From contig JAVBMW010000003.1 in assembly GCA_031551965.1 (NCBI GenBank), positions 1 to 64,000 of the forward strand: a DNA stretch of 64,000 nucleotides, in the 5' to 3' direction. The notes below the pieces were generated by a model. The model worked only from the letters and a program-made list of their open reading frames with translations, was not told where the DNA came from and ran no database searches. Both the position numbers and the translations under genes were made by a program. This document shows, piece by piece, positions 45,346 through 54,695 of this stretch. Every line of letters starts with the position of its first letter. Positions within the stretch are counted from its first letter, which is position 1. The stretch is from CALVGQ01 sp031551965 (GTDB lineage Bacteria > Bacillota_I > Bacilli_A > Erysipelotrichales > Erysipelotrichaceae).

Positions 45346-46536
45346 ATGGAAAAAAAAGCATTAGAAAATATTACTGTACTTGATTTAACTAAAGTATTAG
45401 CCGGACCTTATTGCGGAAGTATATTAGCTGACTTTGGTGCCAATGTAATAAAAATTGAACCACCTACAGGAGACGACAGTCGAGGTTATGGTCCTTATCT
45501 TAATGGAGAAAGTTTGTATTATGCAAATCTTAACCGAGGGAAACGAGGAATCACCTTAAATCTTAAAACAGAAGAAGGAAAGAAAATTTTTAAAGAATTA
45601 GTTCTTAAGGCTGATGTTGTTATTGAAAATTATCGTCCAGGAGTTATGAAAAGACTTGGACTTGACTATGAAGTATTAAGTCAAATCAATCCGCGAATCA
45701 TCTATGGAGCAATCACCGGATTTGGGACATATGGTCCTTATGCAGATCGTCCAGGGTATGATATTATTTCTCAGGCAATGGGAGGATTGATGAGTGTTAC
45801 TGGACAAGAAAATAATCCGCCAACTCGAAGTGGAAATGCTATGGGGGATATACTTGGAGGAATGAATCTTGCGATTGGTGTTTTAACAGCTTTACATGCC
45901 CGAGAATTTACAGGAGTGGGACAATACATTGATGTTTCACTGGTGGACTCGATCGTCGCAAGTCTTGAACAAGCATGGCAACGATATTTTGTAACAGGTA
46001 CGATTCCTACACGCCATGGGAATTATTATGATGCCATTGCACCTTATGACTCTTATGAAGCAAAAGATGGGTATATGGTTATTGGATGTGGAAATCAAAG
46101 ATTATTTGAAGTGCTTTGTGAAAAACTGTTAAATAAACCAGAACTAATAACTGATCCCTTGTTTCTGGATGTGCCTCTTCGAGTAAAAAACAACAAACTT
46201 TTCAAAGTTTATGTAGAACAATGGCTACAAAATCTTACGGTAAGTGAAGCAGTTGAACTTGTATTAAGTGCAGGAATACCAGCAGCACCTATTTATGATT
46301 TAGACCAAATCGCAAATGACAAACATATTGCGGGTGCTCGTGAAATGTTTAAGGAAATTGATCATCCAACAATGGGAAGAGTAAAATTAAACAGTTCACC
46401 AATCAAAATGAGTGATACAAAAGCTGAAATAAGAACACCATCTCCAATTCTTGGTCAACATAACACTGAAATCTTAAAAGAATTAGGTTATAGTGAAGCT
46501 GAAATCAAAGAATTAGTAGCTAAAAAAGTTTTATAA
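45346..46536 (+). CDS. Class III (CaiB/BaiF) CoA transferase
   Basis: A 396-residue family III CoA transferase, moving CoA between an acyl-CoA and a free acid. The opening LTKVLAGPYCGSILADFGA and VIKIEPPTGDDSR are diagnostic, and the catalytic Asp168 is in GNAMGDILGG. In this operon it probably activates the acid substrate of the pathway. It starts 2 bp after the small AtuA-like gene. Confidence 0.93.
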   Translation: MEKKALENITVLDLTKVLAGPYCGSILADFGANVIKIEPPTGDDSRGYGPYLNGESLYYANLNRGKRGITLNLKTEEGKKIFKELVLKADVVIENYRPGVMKRLGLDYEVLSQINPRIIYGAITGFGTYGPYADRPGYDIISQAMGGLMSVTGQENNPPTRSGNAMGDILGGMNLAIGVLTALHAREFTGVGQYIDVSLVDSIVASLEQAWQRYFVTGTIPTRHGNYYDAIAPYDSYEAKDGYMVIGCGNQRLFEVLCEKLLNKPELITDPLFLDVPLRVKNNKLFKVYVEQWLQNLTVSEAVELVLSAGIPAAPIYDLDQIANDKHIAGAREMFKEIDHPTMGRVKLNSSPIKMSDTKAEIRTPSPILGQHNTEILKELGYSEAEIKELVAKKVL

Positions 46537-46547
46537 GGGGGTAAGAC

Positions 46548-47720
46548 ATGAAAGAAGTTGTTATTGTAAGTGCGGTACGCACACCTATTGGTAAATATAA
46601 AGGAGCTTTATCAATGATCGCTGCTCAGGAACTTGGAGCACTTGTCATTAGTGAAGCACTAAATCAAATCAACTGTCCAAAACAATTGGTTGATCAAGTG
46701 TTTATGGGCTGTGTACTTCAATCAAATCTTGGACAAAATCCAGCTCGACAGGCAAGTTTAAAAGCAGGGCTTCCAATTTCAGTGCCAGCGGTAACCATTA
46801 ATGCGGTATGTGGATCAGGTCTTGAAAGTGTTTGGTTGGGAGCGCAAGCAATCCAATGCGATGAGGCTGAAATCGTTGTGTGCGGCGGAATGGAAAATAT
46901 GTCTATGGCTCCTTTTACGTTATCTAAAAAAGATTTTGATAATAGAGCAGATGAAACTTTGTTTTCTGATACAATGATCCATGATGCCTTGTGGGACGTT
47001 TATTATGATTATCATATGGGAATGACCGCAGAAAATATTGCGGATAAATTTGGATTAACGCGTCAAATGCAAGATGAATTTGCAGCCCTAAGTCAACAAA
47101 AATGCGAAAAGGCAATGAAATCAAACAGATATAAAAGTGAGATAGTACCAGTTATAAAAAATGGAGAGATCATTTTAGATCATGATGAGCATCCGCGATC
47201 AAATGTTACTGCAGATAAAATCGCAAATCTAAAACCTGCGTTTAAACAAGATGGAACTGTTACTGCTGCAAATTCATCAGGAATCAATGATGGCGCTGCA
47301 TGTGTTGTGTTGATGAGTGCTCAGAAGGCAAAAGAGCTCAATATTCAACCTTTAGCTACTTTTGTAAAAGGAGCAATGGCAGGTGTAGAACCTTCCGTCA
47401 TGGGGCTAGGTGCAGCCAAAGCTGCTGAAGCGGTTTTAGCAAAGACAAATTATACCATTGAAGATTGCACATTAATAGAAGCCAATGAAGCTTTTGCCTC
47501 ACAAAGTTTGGCTTGTGCAAAAATGGCTGGTTGGGATAAAATCATGGATCGCGTCAATGTCAATGGGGGAGCTATCGCACTAGGACATCCCGTAGGAGCA
47601 TCAGGCACACGAATTTTGGTTACACTACTGCATGAACTTAAAAAACAAGAAACTGGACTAGGATTAGCTACATTGTGCATCGGTGGAGGCATGGGTATAG
47701 CAGTTTTAGTAAAACGTTAA
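46548..47720 (+). CDS. Acetyl-CoA acetyltransferase (thiolase)
   Basis: A 390-residue thiolase, the usual length. The acylated Cys88 lies in NAVCGSGLES, the catalytic His in NGGAIALGHPVGASG, and the second Cys in LCIGGGMGIA. It cleaves a 3-ketoacyl-CoA to acetyl-CoA and a shorter acyl-CoA, or runs the reverse condensation. Its place after a CoA transferase fits either a short degradation pathway or acetoacetyl-CoA metabolism. No acyl-CoA dehydrogenase, hydratase or hydroxyacyl-CoA dehydrogenase is present nearby. Confidence 0.95.
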   Translation: MKEVVIVSAVRTPIGKYKGALSMIAAQELGALVISEALNQINCPKQLVDQVFMGCVLQSNLGQNPARQASLKAGLPISVPAVTINAVCGSGLESVWLGAQAIQCDEAEIVVCGGMENMSMAPFTLSKKDFDNRADETLFSDTMIHDALWDVYYDYHMGMTAENIADKFGLTRQMQDEFAALSQQKCEKAMKSNRYKSEIVPVIKNGEIILDHDEHPRSNVTADKIANLKPAFKQDGTVTAANSSGINDGAACVVLMSAQKAKELNIQPLATFVKGAMAGVEPSVMGLGAAKAAEAVLAKTNYTIEDCTLIEANEAFASQSLACAKMAGWDKIMDRVNVNGGAIALGHPVGASGTRILVTLLHELKKQETGLGLATLCIGGGMGIAVLVKR

Positions 47721-47759
47721 TAAGAAATCAAATCTCAAAAATATAATAAGGAGACCCAT

Positions 47760-49436
47760 ATGAATTCAAATAAATTAGCAGGAAATATTATCGCAACTCT
47801 AAGTAAATCTCAATTTAATAAAGTAACCCAACCAAAAATATACAATGAAATCATTACTGAAGAATTGATGCTGCCATGTCGAGATGGAGTTTCTCTTCAT
47901 ACTTTTATCATACGTCCAAAGGGACTAGATGAAAATGTTCCTTTACTTGTGGAAAGATCTTGTTACCCAGCAATGGTCTATTGTTCTGTAAAACTCGCTA
48001 AAGAATATTGTGCAAGAGGTTATGCAGTCGCTGTTCAAGCAAGCCGCGGTACCGATACGAGTGAAGGAAGTTGGGAGCCAAATGTCAACGAAAGAAATGA
48101 TGGACTTGATTTATTAAATTATTTAAGTGATTTACCATGGGTGGGAAATATTGGTTATCATGGATTATCGTATATGGCTCTTACTGGTTGGACAATGATT
48201 GATGCAGTTCCTAGTAAAGTAAAAAGTATGTATCTAAATGCCTATGGTGTCGATCGATTTACTTCAGCCTACAGCAATGGCATGTTTAGACATGATGTTT
48301 TGACTGGATGGACTATGCAAAATGCAGGAAAAAAGTTAAAGGCAGACTACTTAGAATCATGTAAATACCGTCCTCATCTTGAAGTCGATGAAAAGTTATG
48401 GGATATTAGACTAGATTGGTATCGTGATTGGATCAGCAATCCTGATTCAAATAGTGAATACTGGCAAACAGGATTTTGGGGAATGATGAAAGAAATACCT
48501 AGCAATGTGAAAATACCAGTCACAATCGTTGAAGGATGGTTTGATCATCACCTACAATCTGCCTTAAACAGTTATAATTTACTTCCTGATTCAATCAAAG
48601 ACAAAACAATACTAAAAATCGGACCTTGGAATCATATGCAAGCTCATGCAGCAAGTGGTCATAAAAACGAAAAGAAAAATGGAGCTGCAAAAGATTTACA
48701 AGATAAGTTGGATTGGTTCGATCTTACTTTAAAAGAAGGAAAGACTCCATCTAAAAAAATTGAGTATTTTGAGATCGGTAATAATAAGTGGAAAACTTCT
48801 GATAGTTATCCATTTAAATCAAACGGTAATATTCGTTACTATTTAAATCAAGACGAAAAAAGAAGTTTGAAAAAAACACCAGGCATAGGAATAAGCAACT
48901 TTGTTTATGATCCTAATAATCCAGTACCAACAATCGGTGCAGAGTCACTTTTGACTACGGGAAAACAAAGAGGCAGCAAACTTCAACCTCAACCAGATTA
49001 CAGAAATGATGTAATTAGTTTTGTATCGGATGTATTAAGTGAACCTTTATCATTTTTAGGTAAAATAAAAATTCATTTGAATGTTGCAACCGATGCTGAA
49101 GATACTGCATTTTGTGTTAAAGTTTGTGAAGTAATGAAAGATGGAAAAGCCTACAACCTTAGAACAGTGATCAGTTCACTACAATATCAAAATGGAGTTA
49201 AGAGTAAAAAAGAATATGAACCAAACACATTTGTAGAATTAGATATGGAGAGTTGGGATCTTTCATGGAAATTCCAAGAAGGATCAAGAATTAGAGTTGA
49301 TATCACTTCATCTGATTTCCCACAATATGCGATTCATCCTAATAAAAAAGAATTGTGGTGTACTGTAAATGAATCAATAATCGCAAATCAAAAAATCAAT
49401 TGTGAAAAGTCATATATTGAATTCCCTACAAATTAA
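47760..49436 (+). CDS. CocE/NonD-family hydrolase (X-Pro dipeptidyl-peptidase S15 fold)
   Basis: A 558-residue serine hydrolase. An alpha/beta-hydrolase domain (about 30-330) has the nucleophile Ser137 in GYHGLSYMAL, Asp262 in EGWFDHH and His292 in KIGPWNHMQAH; a jelly-roll C-terminal domain follows, with its SSDFPQYAIHPN motif. Members cleave cocaine-like esters, acyl-peptides or antibiotics; the substrate here is open. Its place at the end of the acyl-CoA operon, 39 bp after the thiolase, suggests release of the acid from an ester or amide. No signal peptide is evident. Confidence 0.85.
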   Translation: MNSNKLAGNIIATLSKSQFNKVTQPKIYNEIITEELMLPCRDGVSLHTFIIRPKGLDENVPLLVERSCYPAMVYCSVKLAKEYCARGYAVAVQASRGTDTSEGSWEPNVNERNDGLDLLNYLSDLPWVGNIGYHGLSYMALTGWTMIDAVPSKVKSMYLNAYGVDRFTSAYSNGMFRHDVLTGWTMQNAGKKLKADYLESCKYRPHLEVDEKLWDIRLDWYRDWISNPDSNSEYWQTGFWGMMKEIPSNVKIPVTIVEGWFDHHLQSALNSYNLLPDSIKDKTILKIGPWNHMQAHAASGHKNEKKNGAAKDLQDKLDWFDLTLKEGKTPSKKIEYFEIGNNKWKTSDSYPFKSNGNIRYYLNQDEKRSLKKTPGIGISNFVYDPNNPVPTIGAESLLTTGKQRGSKLQPQPDYRNDVISFVSDVLSEPLSFLGKIKIHLNVATDAEDTAFCVKVCEVMKDGKAYNLRTVISSLQYQNGVKSKKEYEPNTFVELDMESWDLSWKFQEGSRIRVDITSSDFPQYAIHPNKKELWCTVNESIIANQKINCEKSYIEFPTN

Positions 49437-49460
49437 AAGAGCCCGTAAAGGACTCTTTCT
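49436..49460 (+). terminator. Terminator between convergent operons
   Basis: AAAGAG-CC (49436-49443) pairs with GG-CTCTTT (49450-49458) with one bulge. A/T-rich flanks on both sides fit use in both directions. Confidence 0.7.
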
Positions 49461-50152
49461 TAATAATGGATTAATTCAATATGATTCAACTTGATGTAAT
49501 CTTTTAATCTTTGATCACATAGCACTTGAAGTTCAATGACACGATTATCATTATAGCTACTCATTTTCCTAAGTTTTGAATCACTATAAGCAGGATGAGT
49601 CATAATTTCGATTGATTCTTCCTGTTTGTTTTCTTCAAGAATATTAATCAAATTATCGACCGTTGCCTGTGATCCATAGAACCCAGATACAAATTTAATG
49701 TCTGATAACCTTCTTGCCTTTAAACCATATTCTTTCATCAGTTTTTTAGTGATTTCGATAGTTTGTGGCAAGTCATGAACACTATGATGACTATCTAAGT
49801 GATCGGGTTTTCTTTTAAATATCTCTATGAATTTTTCAATTTGAGCCCTAAACTCAGCCTCAACTTCTTGGGAATCAAATGTTTTGGATTTGACAGTTTT
49901 TTGATCAAAGAAGTTACCGTTCTCGTCGCTTAAAGTTTTACCCTCTGTAAGGGGTTTACCTAAAGTTAAAGTAAGGTGGACTCCGAAACCTAAATTAGGA
50001 CATTCTAAAGATTTTTGATAGGCCACATCTAGATCTGCGCTATTGGTAAGGACAGTAGTTGAAGTAATAATACCATTTAGATGACCAAACAAGATTCCTT
50101 CAGTGACTCCCCAAGTGTATCCATAGTCATCTGCATTGATGCACAACTTCAT
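49460..50152 (-). CDS. ChbG/HpnK-family carbohydrate deacetylase (first copy)
   Basis: A 230-residue YdjC/ChbG-like deacetylase, removing an acetyl group from N-acetylated disaccharides in the cytoplasm. It starts MKLCINADDYGYTWGVTEG, has FGVHLTLT and the metal-binding region DSHHSVH, where most members, including the copy at 58279-58971, have DxHHHxH. It is the last gene of the beta-glucoside PTS operon, 2 bp after EIIB, so phosphorylated and acetylated disaccharides are likely substrates. Whether the His to Ser change affects activity is not known. Confidence 0.9.
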   Translation of the reverse strand: MKLCINADDYGYTWGVTEGILFGHLNGIITSTTVLTNSADLDVAYQKSLECPNLGFGVHLTLTLGKPLTEGKTLSDENGNFFDQKTVKSKTFDSQEVEAEFRAQIEKFIEIFKRKPDHLDSHHSVHDLPQTIEITKKLMKEYGLKARRLSDIKFVSGFYGSQATVDNLINILEENKQEESIEIMTHPAYSDSKLRKMSSYNDNRVIELQVLCDQRLKDYIKLNHIELIHY

Positions 50153-50154
50153 GA

Positions 50155-50457
50155 TTAATCACCCATGTGTTTTTTTGCGAAGGTTAATACTGCTTTACCA
50201 TCCATCATTCCATAAGCAGCCATTTCAATTGATTCTACAGGTTTATTAGGGAATAACCCTCTTACTTTACTCAATTCAAACCGAACTTGAGGACCTAGTA
50301 AAATAATATCAGCATCTTCACCAACACGGCTTGCTTCAGTTGTCGCATAAGCATTGATGTCACATTCGTAATTTGTTTCTTCTGCAGCTTTTCTCATCTT
50401 TGTCACTAACATACTTGTGCTCATTCCTGCAGCACATAACAATACAATTTTTCTCAT
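50155..50457 (-). CDS. PTS lactose/cellobiose-specific EIIB subunit
   Basis: A 100-residue phosphocarrier. The phosphorylated Cys8 is in LLCAAGMSTSML, the typical P-loop-like EIIB site. It passes phosphate from EIIA to the sugar bound by EIIC. No EIIA gene is present in the window, so EIIA must be supplied from elsewhere. It lies between the phospho-glucosidase and ChbG genes. Confidence 0.95.
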   Translation of the reverse strand: MRKIVLLCAAGMSTSMLVTKMRKAAEETNYECDINAYATTEASRVGEDADIILLGPQVRFELSKVRGLFPNKPVESIEMAAYGMMDGKAVLTFAKKHMGD

Positions 50458-50475
50458 AGTTTTATTTTTCCTTTA

Positions 50476-51885
50476 TTATAGTTTTTCGCCGTTTGTTGCG
50501 ATTACTTCCTTGTACCAATCAAAGCTCTTCTTTTTAGAGCGGGCTAGAGTACCATGACCTTCGTTATCGCGATCTACATAAATAAAGCCATAACGTTTTT
50601 TCATTTCTCCAGTACCAGCAGAAATCAGGTCAATACATCCCCAAGGGGTGTACCCCATAAGGTCAACACCATCGATTTCAACTGCTTTTTTCATTTCGGT
50701 AATGTGTTGTCTTAGATATTCAATACGATAATCATCATTGATTGAACCATCAGATTCAACGACATCAACTGCTCCTAAACCGTTTTCTACTATGAAAAGG
50801 GGAACTTGATAACGATCATAAAGATTATTTAAACTGATACGCAAACCAACAGGATCGATTTGCCATCCCCAATCAGAGGCAACAAGATAAGGGTTCTTCG
50901 CACCTGCAAACATATTGCCGCCAGTCATTGCTTTGCCAGGATCGCTAGAGGCAACTAAAGTCATATAGTAACTAAATCCAATGTAGTCAACTTTACCTTC
51001 TGCAAGAATAGCGTCATCTTCAGGGCAGGTATCTAGAAAAACATGAAATTTTTCTAGCATTTTTTTCATTTTGCTTGTGTATCTACCACGAACTTGAGCA
51101 TCAGCAAAATAATAACTCATATCCATCATATCGATTTGAGAAAGCACATCATTAGGATTACAAGTATCAGCGTAAGCTAATGGATAAAGCAACATCATAC
51201 CTATCTTAAAATCAGGGTTGATTTCATGACCCATTTTTACGGCTTTTGCACTAGCTAGAAATTGATGGTGAGCAGCTTGAAAGCAAACCTGAAATTGATT
51301 TTCACCTTTTTCAATACGAATCCCTGTGCTCATACCCGGATGAATCGCAAGAACATTGATTTCATTGAATGTCATCCAATATTTAACTTTTGATTTATAA
51401 CGTTTAAATACTACTTCACAATAACGAGTGAAGCAGTCTATCGTTTCACGGCTTCTCCATGATCCATATTTTTTCACTAATCCATAAGGGGTTTCGTAGT
51501 GACTTAAAGTAACAACTGGTTCAATTCCGTATTTTAAACATTCATCAAATACATTATCATAAAACTTTAATCCAGCTTCATTAGGTTCCAACTCATCACC
51601 ATTTGGGAAAATGCGAGTCCAGTTGATACTGGTTCTAAAGCACTTGAATCCCATTTCTGCAAAAAGAGCAATGTCTTCTTTGTAGTGGTGATAGAAATCA
51701 ATGGCAGTATGAGATGGATAATAAATTCCATCAAGAACTCCATCAGTGTACTCTCTTTTCTTATCAACAGCTCCGGAAGTCATGCAATCAGCAGTACTAA
51801 TTCCTTTGCCATCAACGTTGTAGGCCCCTTCTAATTGGTTTGCGGCAACAGCTCCACCCCATAAAAAATTTTTGTTTAAACTCAT
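50476..51885 (-). CDS. 6-phospho-beta-glucosidase (GH1)
   Basis: A 469-residue glycoside hydrolase family 1 enzyme. The acid/base Glu175 is in TFNEINV and the nucleophile Glu367 in VENGLG. It hydrolyses the phosphorylated disaccharide delivered by the PTS. GGAGG precedes the ATG. Its C-terminus is very similar to the truncated gene at 1-456. It belongs to the operon EIIC-GH1-EIIB-ChbG. Confidence 0.95.
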   Translation of the reverse strand: MSLNKNFLWGGAVAANQLEGAYNVDGKGISTADCMTSGAVDKKREYTDGVLDGIYYPSHTAIDFYHHYKEDIALFAEMGFKCFRTSINWTRIFPNGDELEPNEAGLKFYDNVFDECLKYGIEPVVTLSHYETPYGLVKKYGSWRSRETIDCFTRYCEVVFKRYKSKVKYWMTFNEINVLAIHPGMSTGIRIEKGENQFQVCFQAAHHQFLASAKAVKMGHEINPDFKIGMMLLYPLAYADTCNPNDVLSQIDMMDMSYYFADAQVRGRYTSKMKKMLEKFHVFLDTCPEDDAILAEGKVDYIGFSYYMTLVASSDPGKAMTGGNMFAGAKNPYLVASDWGWQIDPVGLRISLNNLYDRYQVPLFIVENGLGAVDVVESDGSINDDYRIEYLRQHITEMKKAVEIDGVDLMGYTPWGCIDLISAGTGEMKKRYGFIYVDRDNEGHGTLARSKKKSFDWYKEVIATNGEKL

Positions 51886-51963
51886 AGGTATTCCTCCATC
51901 TATATAATAATCTTACTACAATTAATAAGAAAGCGGCACATATTCTATGCCGCTAAGAAATGA

Positions 51964-53280
51964 TTATGCTTTGTTTTCGTTCTCTTTTTCAAGTAATTGT
52001 TTGTCATAAGTTTTTAAGAATGGATAAACAATCAAACAGTCAACTGCAAGTAAAGCAAACCAAACAGGAATTGTCTTCCAATCCATAGTAGCTAAGAATG
52101 CTTGTAGAGGACCAGGAACGGTAAATGGTAAGGTAACAAAGAAGCGACCTAAGAATCCAGCTTTCATTAATAGATATGCAGTAGAGAAATTAAAGATACT
52201 GCAAATAATTAGAGGAACGTAAGTAAACACATTCAATACGGTTGGGATTCCAAAAATCATCGGCTCATTGATATTAAATAATGTTGGAACAGAAGCAACC
52301 TTTGCGATACTCTTCATCTGAGCAGATTTACAAACAGTCAGCATAATTACAAGCATGGCTGTATAAGTGATCCAGTTTCCAAATACACTGTTTACAGCAC
52401 CTGCATAGATTGAAGGTAAAGGATTTCCAGTTGCATAAGCTTCAGCATTGAGTGCTAAAGCAGCAGTAGTGATTGGAGAGGTAACAACAGATACCATGTT
52501 TGCACCATGGATTCCAAAGAACCAGAAAGTTGTCATAAGGAAATTGATAACTAAGATTGAAGGCAATGATTCAGCAACTGAAATGAATGGTTGGAACATT
52601 TTGTAGATAAGAACTGTTAAGCCACCACCAACTACGCTGTAGCAAACGTTATTTAAAATAATAAATAAGATAATGTTGAATCCAACAGGTAATAAGATAT
52701 TGAATGGTGCCGAAACATTTGGTGGAACAGAATCAGGCATTTTAATGATAATGTTGTATTTTGTAAACAAGCGAGTTATTTCAACAGTTGCGATTGCAAT
52801 AAGCATAGCAGCAAACATTGAACCAGCTCCAAGTTGAGCGATAGAGAATACCAAGTCACGTGCAGGATATGCAGCAACTGCTAAGAAAACAAATAATGAA
52901 CTTACTGCATTATTTAATGGATTTAATCCATAAGATTTAGCAAGTTGATAAGCAACACCAAATACAACGTAAATAGAGATGATTCCGATACTTAAATAAT
53001 AAGGGATAAGTAAGCTAGTTGCATTAGCACCAGCCCAAGCTTTCCATGCAAGTAAGAAATCAAAGAAGAAGTTTTGACCAGCACTGATTGTTGCGGGTAC
53101 TGGTGGGATAGCGATAACCATCGCAATACCCCCAACGATGGTAAGTGGAATAAGAAGCGCCATACCATTTTTAATTGCAGTCATGTGTCGTTGATTTCCG
53201 AACTTAGTTGCCCCAGGTAGGATTTTCTCTTCCATGAATGACTGGAATTTATCCATGAAATTCATTTTTTGAGTTGTCAT
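51964..53280 (-). CDS. PTS cellobiose/beta-glucoside EIIC subunit (second copy)
   Basis: A 438-residue membrane permease with about ten helices, the HGANMVS motif and NINEPMIFGIPTVLN. First gene of the operon, with GAAAGGGG before its ATG. A cre-like site and an RpiR-type palindrome lie in its promoter region, which fits catabolite control plus specific regulation. Confidence 0.93.
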   Translation of the reverse strand: MTTQKMNFMDKFQSFMEEKILPGATKFGNQRHMTAIKNGMALLIPLTIVGGIAMVIAIPPVPATISAGQNFFFDFLLAWKAWAGANATSLLIPYYLSIGIISIYVVFGVAYQLAKSYGLNPLNNAVSSLFVFLAVAAYPARDLVFSIAQLGAGSMFAAMLIAIATVEITRLFTKYNIIIKMPDSVPPNVSAPFNILLPVGFNIILFIILNNVCYSVVGGGLTVLIYKMFQPFISVAESLPSILVINFLMTTFWFFGIHGANMVSVVTSPITTAALALNAEAYATGNPLPSIYAGAVNSVFGNWITYTAMLVIMLTVCKSAQMKSIAKVASVPTLFNINEPMIFGIPTVLNVFTYVPLIICSIFNFSTAYLLMKAGFLGRFFVTLPFTVPGPLQAFLATMDWKTIPVWFALLAVDCLIVYPFLKTYDKQLLEKENENKA

Positions 53281-53337
53281 AATTTTATGCCCCTTTCAAA
53301 AGTAGTAGCGAATTTTTAAACCTTGTGCACTAAGGCT

Positions 53338-53351
53338 TGATATCGCTTACA
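53338..53351 (-). promoter_or_regulatory. Consensus cre (CcpA) site of the PTS operon
   Basis: Read on the minus strand, TGTAAGCGATATCA matches the consensus TGWAANCGNTNWCA at every position. It lies about at the start of transcription of the PTS operon, where CcpA binding would repress in glucose. Confidence 0.8.
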
Positions 53352-53356
53352 ATAAC

Positions 53357-53385
53357 AAATTAACACAACTGAATAAATTATTCAA
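53357..53385 (-). promoter_or_regulatory. Candidate promoter and palindromic operator of the PTS operon
   Basis: On the minus strand TTGAAT (53385-53380) and TAATTT (53362-53357) with 17-bp spacing. TGAATAAATTATTCA at 53370-53384 is a 7-bp inverted repeat about one base that overlaps the -35; similar TGAA/TTCA palindromes are bound by RpiR regulators, and such a gene lies at 54696. Confidence 0.6.
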
Positions 53386-53411
53386 TACTTTTTTATAAAA
53401 AATGAATGGTA

Positions 53412-53440
53412 TTTACAAAAATGTTTTTTTTGCCTATAAT
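53412..53440 (+). promoter_or_regulatory. Promoter of the ceramidase-like gene
   Basis: TTTACA (53412-53417) and TATAAT (53435-53440) with 17-bp spacing. Transcription would start near 53447, so the ATG at 53460 is the first usable start. Confidence 0.85.
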
Positions 53441-53459
53441 AATAGCGAGGAAATTAATT

Positions 53460-54656
53460 ATGAAAACGTCATTTATAAAAACAAATGTTACACCAAGTGA
53501 ATCTTGCCGAATGGGTGGCTTTGATCGTAAAGAGAAAAGTGCAGGAATCCTTGATCCTATTGAAGTTAACATTCAATGTTTGGATTTCAATGATCAGAAA
53601 ATAGCCTTGATTATGATTGATGCCATTTGTATTGAAGAACAATTTTGCGCAGTAATCAAAAAAAAGTGTGCTGAAAAACTGAATACCAAGGAAGAATTAA
53701 TATTAGTATCTTGTGATCATACACATTCTGCCCCATGCTATTTCAAATTAGCTTTTGAAGATGTTGAAGTTGAACAAGAATTAACAGATTCACTTCAACA
53801 GGTCATCATTGAAAAGGTACAATTTGCGGCAACACAATTGGTAGAATGTACTGCAAAAATTTCAACTTGTATGATTGATGGCTGCTATGGCAATCGCAAT
53901 GTTAAAGAAGGATATAGTGATAAATCATTTAGTGTATTAGAGTATTATGATTTAAACGGAAAACAATTGGGGTGCTTTGCGAATCTATCGGTACATCCAA
54001 CATTATTAGGAGGGAAAAACCAGTATTTATCAGCGGATTTGATTGGTTATGTTCGTCGAAAACTTGAAACTTATTATCATGCACCTTGTATTGTAAGCAA
54101 TGGAACTTGTGGCGATGTATCGACACGTTTCTATCGGGAACAAACACCGACATTACAAGCGTGTGGTGATAAAATTATTGAACAATTTATAAATAAAAAA
54201 GAAACTAGATCCATTGAATTGTCTTATATCAATTCAAAGACATTTACAGACATTGTAATTTCAGATTTTAGAAATGACAAGATAAATACCGAGTTATTAA
54301 AAAACCTAGAAGAAGCAAATAATCCAGCAACAAATCATTTAATTATGCGTTGTAAACGCAAGATATCTTTTAAAGAATTTGAAATGCATCTTAAAGGAAC
54401 AATTTTAAATTTAAATGATTTGATCATGGTGTTTTTACCCGGGGATATTTGTAGTGAATTTGGCAGACAAATTAAAACTGCATACCCTCATAAACAAATC
54501 TTAATTTTGGGATATACTGATATTTACTGCAACTATTTAGTGCCAAAGGAGGATTACGGTAAATACTTTGAAACATACAATTCAAGATTACAGATTGGAG
54601 AATCTGATAAGTTCATTCAAAAAATTGTGAATACTATTGGTGATTTGATTGCTTAA
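53460..54656 (+). CDS. Neutral/alkaline ceramidase N-domain-like hydrolase
   Basis: A 398-residue protein with landmarks of the neutral ceramidase N-terminal domain: SCDHTHSAP, NLSVHPT and SNGTCGDVSTRF, where ceramidases have THTHSGP, VHPT and NGDAGDVSP. The zinc-ligand histidines therefore seem kept. It is shorter than full ceramidases (about 650 residues) and has no signal peptide, so it is probably cytoplasmic and need not act on ceramide. It is divergent from the beta-glucoside PTS operon and upstream of an RpiR regulator, so a sugar derivative is a plausible substrate. GAGG lies before the ATG. Confidence 0.7.
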   Translation: MKTSFIKTNVTPSESCRMGGFDRKEKSAGILDPIEVNIQCLDFNDQKIALIMIDAICIEEQFCAVIKKKCAEKLNTKEELILVSCDHTHSAPCYFKLAFEDVEVEQELTDSLQQVIIEKVQFAATQLVECTAKISTCMIDGCYGNRNVKEGYSDKSFSVLEYYDLNGKQLGCFANLSVHPTLLGGKNQYLSADLIGYVRRKLETYYHAPCIVSNGTCGDVSTRFYREQTPTLQACGDKIIEQFINKKETRSIELSYINSKTFTDIVISDFRNDKINTELLKNLEEANNPATNHLIMRCKRKISFKEFEMHLKGTILNLNDLIMVFLPGDICSEFGRQIKTAYPHKQILILGYTDIYCNYLVPKEDYGKYFETYNSRLQIGESDKFIQKIVNTIGDLIA

Positions 54657-54695
54657 TTGGTAAAATTCAAGTAAACTTAGTCTTGGGTGAAGAGT

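Noticed and set aside
53406..53459. Longer N-terminus for the ceramidase-like gene from 53406
   Set aside because: The promoter TTTACA-N17-TATAAT at 53412-53440 lies inside it; ATG 53460 has a ribosome site.
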